Origin: Qipengyuania sp.
GTDB lineage: Bacteria; Pseudomonadota; Alphaproteobacteria; Sphingomonadales; Sphingomonadaceae
Assembly (NCBI GenBank): GCA_019745075.1
Contig: JAIETR010000001.1
Location: 1 to 61,529, forward strand
DNA length: 61,529 bases
Direction: 5' to 3'
In this document: piece by piece, positions 8,192 through 15,468 of the stretch
Position numbering within the stretch: the first letter of the stretch is position 1
Layout: each line of letters opens with the position of its first letter
Position numbers and translations under genes: made by a program
Notes under the pieces: generated by a model
What the model was told of the DNA's origin: nothing
The model's database searches: none
Seen by the model: the letters and a program-made list of their open reading frames with translations, nothing else

Positions 8192-8439
8192 GCGCGCCCA
8201 TCGCGGCTCAGTTCGTCCTCGACGATGGCATCGACGCTTTGCGCCGATACCCTCCCGCCCAAACCCTCTTCGACGCGTGCGGCGAGCAGGGTTTTCAATT
8301 CCTGCCACGCGCCGGCATCATCTTCGCCGGGCAACAATTTCTCGAGCGCATACTGCTTGATCGTCTTGCCCTGCAAAGCGGCCAGCGCCTTGAGGCTCTG
8401 ATGCTGGCGATCGCTCATATCGATGGTGAGGCGACTCAT
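8188..8439 (-). CDS. parD: ParD-like antitoxin
   Basis: An 83-residue protein, MSRLTIDMSDRQHQSLKALA, then GKTIKQYALEKLLPGEDDAG: an N-terminal ribbon-helix-helix DNA-binding segment followed by an acidic tail that should bind the toxin. ATG at 8439 is preceded by GGAG at proper distance; 16 codons upstream in frame cover an operator-like palindrome and are not part of the protein. The gene is first in a two-gene operon with parE and is probably autorepressed through the palindrome at 8456-8477. Confidence 0.85.
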   Translation of the reverse strand: MSRLTIDMSDRQHQSLKALAALQGKTIKQYALEKLLPGEDDAGAWQELKTLLAARVEEGLGGRVSAQSVDAIVEDELSRDGRA

Positions 8440-8455
8440 TTGGTGGCTCCTTACT

Positions 8456-8477
8456 CCCACATTAGCACAAATGTGGG
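8456..8477. promoter_or_regulatory. Operator-like palindrome upstream of parD
   Basis: CCCACATT, six bases, then AATGTGGG: perfect 8-base arms placed 17 bases upstream of the parD start. Position and symmetry fit the autoregulatory operator of a ribbon-helix-helix antitoxin. Confidence 0.6.
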
Positions 8478-8494
8478 GATTTACCACTGTCGCC

Positions 8495-9925
8495 TCACTT
8501 CATCATCGCCTTCGCCGCCTTCGCCGCTGCCTTCCCATAAGGTGGCTTGAAGCCGCCGAGCTTGGCGATGTCGATCCTGGGCTGGGTGTAGACGCTGCGG
8601 GAGTGGCTGAATTCGCGGAAGCCTTCGACCCCGTGGTAGCTGCCCATGCCGCTGGGGCCGGTGCCGCCGAAGGGCAGGTCCTCCATCGAGACGTGGAACA
8701 CCACGTCGTTGACCGTCACCCCGCCGCTGATCGTGCGGGTCAGCACCTGCTCGCGCTCAGAGGAATCCTCTCCGAAGTAGTAAAGGCCGAGCGGGCGGTC
8801 GTGCGCATTGATGTAGTCCACCGCCTCGCCGACCGACTTGTAGGTCTTGACCGGCAGGACGGGACCGAAGATTTCCTCCTGCATCGCCCTCATGTCGTCG
8901 GTGACGTTTTTGAGAATCGTGAGCGGCATCTTGCGCGCGTTGGTACTGGCGAAGTCCTCGTCGCCCGGATTGACCTCGATCACCTCGGCGCCCTTCTCCC
9001 GCGCATCCTCGACCAGGCCCTTGAGCCGGTCGAAGTGGCGATCTGAGACCACGCTGGCGTAGTCCTCGTTTTCGAGCAGCGTGGGATACATCGCCGCGGT
9101 GCCGGCCCACACCCCGTGGACCGCCTCGTCGGCCTTGTCCTCGGGGACGTAGAGATAGTCGGGGGCGAGGCAGATCTGCCCGGCGTTCATCATCTTGCCG
9201 AGCGCGATCCGCTCGCCGGCCCTGGCGAAATCGGCGCTGCGGCCCAGCACCACCGGGCTCTTGCCGCCGAGCTCGAGCGTGACGGGGACGAGGTTCCTCG
9301 CCGCCGCCTCCATCACCTTGCGCCCGGTCGCCGTGGAGCCGGTGAAGACCAGGTGGTCGAACGCCAGCTCGCTGAACGCCTGCGCCGCTTCGGGTGCGCC
9401 GGTGAACACAGCGCATTCGCTTTCGTCGAAGGCTTCCGCCACCAGCCGCGCCATCGCTTCGCTGGTGCGCTCGGTGAACTCGCTCGGCTTGATCATCGCG
9501 CGGTTGCCCGCCGCGAACACCTGCATCAGCGGGCCGAAGGTCAGATTGACCGGAAAGTTCCAGGGCGAGAGGATGCCGATCACCCCTTTGGGCTCGTAGC
9601 GCAGCTCCGCCCTGGCGCCGAGCAGGCCGAGCGGGAACTGGACATGCCGCCGCTCCGCCCTCGCCCATTTGTCCATGTTCTTCAGGCAGTACTTCCCGAA
9701 ACTGACCGTCCCCGCGATGTCGGTGATCGTCGACTGCGCCGGGCTGCGGTTGCCGAAATCCGCGCTCATCGCGGCGCACAGTTCCTCGGCGTTGTCGCGC
9801 AGCAGGCCCATCGCGCGGCGGATGCGGTCCTTGCGCGCCGCCAGCGGCTCGGGCCGCGCGGCGGTAAAGGCCGCACGCTGCCCCTCGAGCACCCGCTCCA
9901 TCTCGGCTTTGCGATCGTCGACCAT
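8495..9925 (-). CDS. calB: Coniferyl aldehyde dehydrogenase-like NAD(P)-dependent aldehyde dehydrogenase
   Basis: Cytosolic aldehyde dehydrogenase of the short (about 475-residue) coniferyl aldehyde dehydrogenase type that oxidises aromatic or medium-chain aldehydes to acids. Seen: GVIGILSPWNFPVNLTFGPL (cofactor site, near 120), VFTGSTATGRKVM, the general base Glu in VTLELGGKSP, and the nucleophile Cys in MNAGQICLAPDY near residue 246. ATG at 9925 is chosen because AAGGGGG lies six bases before it; a GTG at 9931 would leave no spacing. The 3' end matches the broken copy at 7683-7855. Substrate is inferred from family resemblance only. Confidence 0.9.
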   Translation of the reverse strand: MVDDRKAEMERVLEGQRAAFTAARPEPLAARKDRIRRAMGLLRDNAEELCAAMSADFGNRSPAQSTITDIAGTVSFGKYCLKNMDKWARAERRHVQFPLGLLGARAELRYEPKGVIGILSPWNFPVNLTFGPLMQVFAAGNRAMIKPSEFTERTSEAMARLVAEAFDESECAVFTGAPEAAQAFSELAFDHLVFTGSTATGRKVMEAAARNLVPVTLELGGKSPVVLGRSADFARAGERIALGKMMNAGQICLAPDYLYVPEDKADEAVHGVWAGTAAMYPTLLENEDYASVVSDRHFDRLKGLVEDAREKGAEVIEVNPGDEDFASTNARKMPLTILKNVTDDMRAMQEEIFGPVLPVKTYKSVGEAVDYINAHDRPLGLYYFGEDSSEREQVLTRTISGGVTVNDVVFHVSMEDLPFGGTGPSGMGSYHGVEGFREFSHSRSVYTQPRIDIAKLGGFKPPYGKAAAKAAKAMMK

Positions 9926-10081
9926 GGTCACCCCCTTCGGTTCGGTTTTGCCACCGTTCTCGGCCCACGCCCCGCATTTGGCAAGCGCACAAGGACCTGC
10001 GCATTTTTGCCTGTCCTACACGCGCCCCGCTGTGGCAGGATCACCCGATGCCGACTCCGCGCGCCACGCTCGCTCCCAATC

Positions 10082-10175
10082 GCTATTTAGGGACAGTCCC
10101 CAATTACCGAATTACCGGACCGCATATTACGCGGGGTCGTTCGACGACGATAATTGGGGACTGTCCCTAAATAGC
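10082..10175. repeat. Family E hairpin element (inverted 25-base arms)
   Basis: GCTATTTAGGGACAGTCCCC with AATTA, 44 bases, then the inverse ending GACTGTCCCTAAATAGC; the two 25-base arms are fully complementary. A second element of the same kind is at 23097-23183 and a short one at 55432-55452. Repeats of this sort resemble those moved by REP-associated tyrosine transposases, none of which is in the window. The rest of the gap 9926-10315 shows only the thiolase ribosome binding site. Confidence 0.85.
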
Positions 10176-10315
10176 TCGCACGAACGCGGGAGAGCGGATT
10201 TTCTGCTTCTGGACCGTGTAACAGGTGGCCCATGTCCTACACTTCGCCCGCCCCGTTTGCCTTCGCGCGAGCCGCTCCCTAGATGCCCGGCGACCCATTT
10301 TCCGAAAGGCCCGTC

Positions 10316-11512
10316 ATGCCCCAGTTCAGCGCCGCCGATCCCGTCGTCATCCTGTCCTATGCCCGCACCCCGATGGGCGGGATGCAGGGCGCGCTGGCCG
10401 ATGTCAGCGCCACCGAACTGGGCGCTACGGCGGTCAAGGCTTCGGTCGAACGCTCGGGCGTGTCGGCCGAAGACATCGAGCGCATCTACATGGGCTGCGT
10501 GCTGCCCGCCGGGCTCGGCCAGGCCCCCGCGCGCCAGGCGGCGCTCAAGGCGGGGCTGCCCAAATCGGTGCAGGCGACCACGGTCAACAAGGTCTGCGGC
10601 AGCGGCATGCAGACCGTGATCATGGCCTCGGAAGCGCTCGCGGCCGGCAGTCTCGATTTCGCCATCGCCGGCGGCATGGAGAGCATGACCAACGCGCCCT
10701 ATCTGCTCAAGAAGCACCGCGGCGGCGCGCGCATCGGGCACGACACCGCCTACGACCACATGTTCCTCGACGGGCTCGAGGATGCCTATGAGGAAGGCCG
10801 GGCGATGGGCAGCTTCGCGCAGGACACCGCCGACGAATACCAGCTCACCCGCGAGAACATGGACGATTACTCGGTGGAATCGCTGCGCCGCGCCAATGAG
10901 GCGATCAAGACCGGCGCCTTTGCCGACGAGGTGGTGCCCGTCACGGTCAAGACCCGCAAGGGCGAGGTCACCGTCGACACCGACGAGCAGCCGCCCAAGG
11001 GCAACCCCGACAAGATCCGCGAACTGCGCGCTGCTTTCGCCAAGGACGGCACCATCACCGCCGCCAGCTCGAGCTCGATCAGCGACGGCGCCGCCGCCCT
11101 GGTGCTGGCGCGCGAGAGCGTGGCCAGGGACAAGGGCGCGACCCCGCTGGCCCGGATCGTGGCGATGGCGGCGCACGCGCAGGAGCCCAAGGACTTCACC
11201 ATCGCCCCGGTCGGCGCGATCACCAAACTGCTGGACAAGGCCGGCTGGTCGGTCGGCGACGTCGATCTGTTCGAGGTCAACGAAGCCTTCGCCTGCGTCG
11301 CCATGTTCGCGATGAAGGACCTCGGCATCGCGCACGACAAGGTCAACATCCACGGCGGCGCGACCGCGCTCGGCCACCCCATCGGCGCCAGCGGCACGCG
11401 CATCCTGGTGACGCTCCTCAACGCGCTCAAGCAGAAGGGCCTCAAGCGCGGCGTCGCCAGCCTGTGCATCGGCGGCGGCGAGGCGACCGCGGTAGCGGTG
11501 GAACTGGTGTAG
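10316..11512 (+). CDS. Acetyl-CoA C-acyltransferase (thiolase)
   Basis: Thiolase that condenses two acetyl-CoA or cleaves 3-ketoacyl-CoA, in the cytosol. The 398 residues carry the nucleophile Cys in TTVNKVCGSGMQTVIMASEA near 90, the NEAFACVAMFAM box, the His in GGATALGHPIGASGTRI and the second Cys in SLCIGGGEATAVAVEL near the end. ATG at 10316 is chosen since GAAAGG lies six bases upstream; the frame is open to an ATG at 10283. Standing alone, it could serve acetoacetyl-CoA synthesis or beta-oxidation; sequence resemblance favours the biosynthetic type. Confidence 0.94.
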   Translation: MPQFSAADPVVILSYARTPMGGMQGALADVSATELGATAVKASVERSGVSAEDIERIYMGCVLPAGLGQAPARQAALKAGLPKSVQATTVNKVCGSGMQTVIMASEALAAGSLDFAIAGGMESMTNAPYLLKKHRGGARIGHDTAYDHMFLDGLEDAYEEGRAMGSFAQDTADEYQLTRENMDDYSVESLRRANEAIKTGAFADEVVPVTVKTRKGEVTVDTDEQPPKGNPDKIRELRAAFAKDGTITAASSSSISDGAAALVLARESVARDKGATPLARIVAMAAHAQEPKDFTIAPVGAITKLLDKAGWSVGDVDLFEVNEAFACVAMFAMKDLGIAHDKVNIHGGATALGHPIGASGTRILVTLLNALKQKGLKRGVASLCIGGGEATAVAVELV

Positions 11513-11584
11513 GCACGATTGCTTGGCGTCATCTTTTGCGTGTGGTAGGCAGCGCTCCCGGGTCGCGACGGGGGAGACCAATCC

Positions 11585-11971
11585 ATGAGAGCACTGATCC
11601 TGTTGACCGCTGTGGCCGCACTGGCTGCGTGCAGCGAAGCCAAAACTGTACCTGAGGCCGTGAATGCCGAGCCGGCGATGGAGACGCAGGCCGCTTCTTG
11701 GAAGCTCGAAGCGGGAACCTACGAATTCACTCGCGAAGACGGAACCCGCGGCGTGAATACCGTGGCGGCCGACGGCACATACTCGATCGCCTATACCGGG
11801 GGCAAGACGGAGACCGGCACGTGGGCCGAGGAAAACGGCAAGACCTGCCTCACGTCAAGCGGCGATGCCGAAAACAAGCGCTGCTATGTTTTCACAACGC
11901 CCGATGCCCAGGGCAATCTGACCGGAACTTCCGAGGAAGTCGGGGTCGTGACGAGCCGCAAGACCTCTTAG
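11585..11971 (+). CDS. Small lipoprotein, unknown function
   Basis: A 128-residue protein with a lipoprotein signal (MRALILLTAVAALAACSEAK; lipobox LAAC). The mature part has one small beta-rich domain: WKLEAGTYEFTREDGTRGVN, then TYSIAYTGGKTETGTWAEEN, and two Cys (KTCLTSS, KRCYVFT) that could form a disulphide. GGGGAG lies about eight bases before the ATG. Repeats of the GTY-x-DG-x-GTW pattern resemble lipocalin-like or META-type small domains, but I do not assign a family. It is a single gene between thiolase and a convergent gene. Confidence 0.8.
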   Translation: MRALILLTAVAALAACSEAKTVPEAVNAEPAMETQAASWKLEAGTYEFTREDGTRGVNTVAADGTYSIAYTGGKTETGTWAEENGKTCLTSSGDAENKRCYVFTTPDAQGNLTGTSEEVGVVTSRKTS

Positions 11972-11996
11972 CGCCTAAGTCGAGCGCGGGCGGTCC

Positions 11997-12470
11997 TCAG
12001 GGCGCGCCCGCGCCCCACAGCCGCGATTGCTGGACCCACCCTTCGCGCGCGCCGATGGCGAATTCGCACCACCCCATCGTGCAATCCCCCAGTTGGCCGA
12101 CGACGCCCGCCTCGATGAACCAGCGCAGGCTGGATTCGGGCGAGGGACCGGCGCGCATCGGCGCGGGCCTGCCCCCGGTCACGATGGCGCCGCGCTCGGG
12201 GCTGAGCAGGCGCGAGGCCACCCAGCCCTTGGCGCCCGAAGGATCCTGCACCAGCCGCCAGCTTTCATGGACGCGCATCACCTTCACCGGCAATCCGGGA
12301 CGCTTGTACACCCAGGAAATCGGATAGTCCGCGCTCGGCCCCACGCGCATGTTGAGCTCGCTCGCGCTGCCCCGGATCGTCGCCCAATAGGGCACCTCCC
12401 GATCCTGCGCGCAGACCGGGCTCCCCACGGCCATCGCGCCAACCAGGATCGAGAGTAGGCCAAGGCGCAT
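11997..12470 (-). CDS. SH3-domain (SH3_4-like) exported protein
   Basis: A 157-residue exported protein. MRLGLLSILVGAMAVGSPVC followed by AQDREVPYW is a signal peptide with an AQD cleavage region. Two SH3-like units follow: ASELNMRVGPSADYPISWVY ending WVASRLLSP, and APMRAGPSPESSLRWFIEAG ending GWVQQSRLWG. Such proteins occur in alphaproteobacteria (COG3807 type) and are thought to bind cell-wall or other periplasmic ligands; the exact role is unknown. Frame is open far upstream but the signal peptide fixes the start at 12470. Confidence 0.82.
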   Translation of the reverse strand: MRLGLLSILVGAMAVGSPVCAQDREVPYWATIRGSASELNMRVGPSADYPISWVYKRPGLPVKVMRVHESWRLVQDPSGAKGWVASRLLSPERGAIVTGGRPAPMRAGPSPESSLRWFIEAGVVGQLGDCTMGWCEFAIGAREGWVQQSRLWGAGAP

Positions 12471-12712
12471 GATCGGCGTGCTCGGGTAACGGGCAAAGTC
12501 CCGAATTGCAACAAGGTTACCGGGGCTTGTCCCGCCTTGACGCGCGGCACCGGGGTCAGGTTTCAGGGGCAGGGCTACCACCGCGCGAGGCCGGGCGCGA
12601 CGAGCCAGGCACCGACCGGCGCGGTCAATCGCGCCGATCGGTCCGGCCCACGCCGTGACGATACACCGGCTCCCCGCCCTTCCAGCCGCCGAACTGCACG
12701 ATCGCAAACTCC

Positions 12713-14212
12713 TTATTCGCCGATGCCGACGACCTGTTCGAGCGGCTCCACGGCGGGCCCGTGGAGCACCTGTCCGCGGACCCCGAAGCGCGAGCCATGA
12801 CAGGGGCAATCCCAGGTGCGATCCACCGGATTCCAGCCGAGGAGACACCCCATGTGCGTGCACACGGCGGAGACCACGTGAAGCGCGCCCGAACCATCGC
12901 GGTGCACGCCGCACACGCGCCCGGCGATCTCGACCATCGCGGCATCGCCGTCCGCAAGCGGCGGGAGCATGTCGGGGTGCTTCTTCGCATGACGCCCGAC
13001 CAGGTTCGCGACCGTCTTGCCTGTATCGGCGACAAGCCTGCCCAGGCCCTTCAGGCTGTGCCGGGACGCGTCGAACAACTCGGCGAACTCATTGGGCCGT
13101 CCCTCGACCAGATCGGCGAGCAGCCGCCCCGCGAAGGCCCCGTTGCTCAGGCCCCAGGCGTCGAAGCCGGTCGCCACGAGCAGCGAATCCCGCTCGGCCC
13201 CGGCCCAGCCGACATAGGGCAGGCCGTCGCGCGGCGCATAGTCCTCGTTGCTCCAGCGCCAGCCGCCGCCCGCGTAGCCGAAATGCTCGCGGGCGAAGGC
13301 CTCGAGCTCCGCGAATCCGCGCATCTCGGCATCGCCATCGCCGTGCTCGAACCGCGGACCGGTCAAGATCAGGAAGGTCCGGCCTTCGGCGTCGCGATGG
13401 CGGCGCAGCGAGCGGCGCGGTTCGTCGGCGCCGATGAACATTCCCGCCGGCGCGCGCGCCTCCTCCACCGGCACCGCCATGATCGCGTGCATGCGCGGAT
13501 GGGTGTGCGCATGGAAATGGCCAACCTGCCCCAGCGGAAGGTGGGTCGCCATGATCGCACGTCCCGCGCGGACGCGGCCCCGCGCGGTGCGAACCTCGTC
13601 CTCGCTCCACTCGATCGCGCAACTTTCCTCGAACACGCTTCCCTCGGGAAGACTTGCCGCCAGCCCTTCGACGAAAGCGACCGGTTGAAATTGCGCCTGC
13701 GCGGCCAACCGTAGGGCCCCCGTGGTGGCGAAGGGCAAGCCTGCCTCGTCCACGAGCTCCATCGCAAGGCCGGCGCGCGCGGCACTGGCCTGTTCCTTTT
13801 CCAGCTTGTCGCGCCCGGCCGCCGTCGTCGCATAGACCACGCTGTCGGCCGGCTCGAGATCGCAGGCGAGGCGGTGGCGCCGCGCCAGCTCGCCGATCAG
13901 CGCCACCCCTTCGCGGTTGGCGGCCGCATAGAGCCGGGCGGCCTCGCTTCCATGCCGGTCTTCGATCCGGCTGAGTGTCAGCCCATGCTGCGCGGTCACC
14001 TTCGCCGTCGATCGCCCGGTGACCCCGCGGCCGACGCGCCCCGAATCGAGCACGACCACGCGCCGCCCGCGATCGGTCAGCAGGCGGGCCGCGACGGCGC
14101 CCACGATCCCGCAGCCCACGATCGCGACGTCCGCCTCGATCTCGCCTTGCAGGGACCGGCCCATCGGCGGGGGGGCGGCTTGCGTCCAGTAACACCCGTC
14201 GTTCGGCCGCAT
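12713..14212 (-). CDS. FAD-dependent oxidoreductase fused to a Rieske 2Fe-2S domain
   Basis: A 499-residue two-domain protein. Residues 28-400 are a DAO-type flavin oxidoreductase: dinucleotide motif VAIVGCGIVGAVAARLL near 30, GVTGRSTAKVTAQHG, and the C-terminal flavin contact LLVATGFDAWGLSNGAFAGR. Residues 410-499 are a Rieske domain, with ligands C451-T-H453 (VCTHMGC) and C469-x2-H472 (CPCHGSRF). The pair resembles the DadA-Rieske proteins of soil bacteria, with unknown substrate. The enzyme should be cytosolic. It is divergent from the 2-hydroxyacid dehydrogenase gene, sharing a 156-base promoter region. Confidence 0.92.
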   Translation of the reverse strand: MRPNDGCYWTQAAPPPMGRSLQGEIEADVAIVGCGIVGAVAARLLTDRGRRVVVLDSGRVGRGVTGRSTAKVTAQHGLTLSRIEDRHGSEAARLYAAANREGVALIGELARRHRLACDLEPADSVVYATTAAGRDKLEKEQASAARAGLAMELVDEAGLPFATTGALRLAAQAQFQPVAFVEGLAASLPEGSVFEESCAIEWSEDEVRTARGRVRAGRAIMATHLPLGQVGHFHAHTHPRMHAIMAVPVEEARAPAGMFIGADEPRRSLRRHRDAEGRTFLILTGPRFEHGDGDAEMRGFAELEAFAREHFGYAGGGWRWSNEDYAPRDGLPYVGWAGAERDSLLVATGFDAWGLSNGAFAGRLLADLVEGRPNEFAELFDASRHSLKGLGRLVADTGKTVANLVGRHAKKHPDMLPPLADGDAAMVEIAGRVCGVHRDGSGALHVVSAVCTHMGCLLGWNPVDRTWDCPCHGSRFGVRGQVLHGPAVEPLEQVVGIGE

Positions 14213-14368
14213 GGCATCCCTTTCACCTCGATCGCCTCCCCTGAATGTCGGAGAGGAAGGCTTGGTTCCTTGCGCAAATCCATCGCCTGCGCGCTAATTC
14301 CACGGTCGTTCGCGGGCCGATCGGTGACCGCTTGACCGGGCCTGCCCGCCCGTCCTAGCGCAGCCGCC

Positions 14369-15376
14369 GTGCCCACGCTTGCCCAGCCTCTCGGCCGCCC
14401 CCCGCGCGTGGTCGTGACCCGTCATCTCCCGCCGGAGGTCGAGGCGCGCCTTGGCACGCTGTTCGAGACCACGCTCAACCCCGAGGACCGGCCGCTCGCG
14501 CGCGAGGAACTGGCGGCGGCGATGCAGCGCTGCGACGTGCTGGTCCCCACGGTAACCGACCGCATCGACGCCGGGCTCATCGCCTCGGCCGGGCCCGATC
14601 TGAAGCTGATCGCCAGCTTCGGCGCGGGCACCGATCACATCGACCTCGCCGCCGCCGCCGCCCGCGGGATCATGGTCGCCAACACCCCGGGGGTCTTCAC
14701 CGACGATACCGCCGACATCGCGATGGAGATGATCATCGGCCTCCCGCGCCGGGTGCGCGAGGGCATCGCGCTGGTGCGGCGCGGCGAGTGGACCGGCTGG
14801 ACGCCGACCGCGCTGCTCGGGGTCAAGCTGGCGGGCAAGACGCTGGGCATCGTGGGCATGGGCCGGATCGGCCAGGCGGTCGCGCACCGGGCGCGCGCCT
14901 TCGGCCTGGCGATCGCCTATCACAACCGCCGGCGGCTTCCCGATACGGTCGAACAGGCGTTCGGCGCGCGCTATGTCGCAACGCTCGACGAACTGGTGGC
15001 GCAGGCCGACATCCTCTCGCTCCACAGCCCGGCCAACGCCGAGAGCCGCCACATGATCGACGCGCGCCGGATCGGGCTGATGAAGCCCGGCGCCTGCCTC
15101 ATCAACACCGCGCGCGGCGATCTGATCGACCAGGAGGCGCTGATCGCGGCGCTCGAGGCGGGCCGGCTCGGCGGCGCAGGGCTCGACGTCTATCCCGACG
15201 AGCCGGCGGTGGATCCGCGCCTGCTGGCCATCCCCAATGTCATGACCCTGCCCCACATTGGCAGCGCGACGCGCGAAGGTCGCGGGGAATCGGGCCACAA
15301 GGTCATCGCCAACATCCGCGCCTGGGCCGACGGGCACCGCCCGCCGGACCAGGTGCTGAGCGGGCTGTCCGGATAG
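14369..15376 (+). CDS. D-isomer-specific 2-hydroxyacid dehydrogenase (glyoxylate/hydroxypyruvate reductase type)
   Basis: NAD(P)-dependent cytosolic dehydrogenase of 335 residues, reducing 2-keto acids such as glyoxylate. Seen are GAGTDHIDLAAAAARGIMVA near 95, the cofactor motif GKTLGIVGMGRIGQAVA near 155, the catalytic Arg in NTARGDLIDQEAL, Glu in VYPDEPAVDPRL and the His in LPHIGSATREGR. Start is a GTG at 14369. It is not serA, which lies near 54 kb and has extra domains. The downstream diguanylate cyclase gene starts 92 bases after its stop. Confidence 0.92.
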   Translation: MPTLAQPLGRPPRVVVTRHLPPEVEARLGTLFETTLNPEDRPLAREELAAAMQRCDVLVPTVTDRIDAGLIASAGPDLKLIASFGAGTDHIDLAAAAARGIMVANTPGVFTDDTADIAMEMIIGLPRRVREGIALVRRGEWTGWTPTALLGVKLAGKTLGIVGMGRIGQAVAHRARAFGLAIAYHNRRRLPDTVEQAFGARYVATLDELVAQADILSLHSPANAESRHMIDARRIGLMKPGACLINTARGDLIDQEALIAALEAGRLGGAGLDVYPDEPAVDPRLLAIPNVMTLPHIGSATREGRGESGHKVIANIRAWADGHRPPDQVLSGLSG

Positions 15377-15468
15377 GCGCCCACGCGCTCGCCCGCCCGG
15401 GAAAATGCGGGAAATACCTAGTCGCCGCCCAACCCGATGTTTCCCCCGCTCAACATATCGCGGGCGCC

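Noticed and set aside
14788-15468. 834-codon open frame as one fusion protein with the diguanylate cyclase
   Set aside because: The first 227 codons overlap the 2-hydroxyacid dehydrogenase in another frame and have no domain; the ATG at 15469 begins the first membrane helix.
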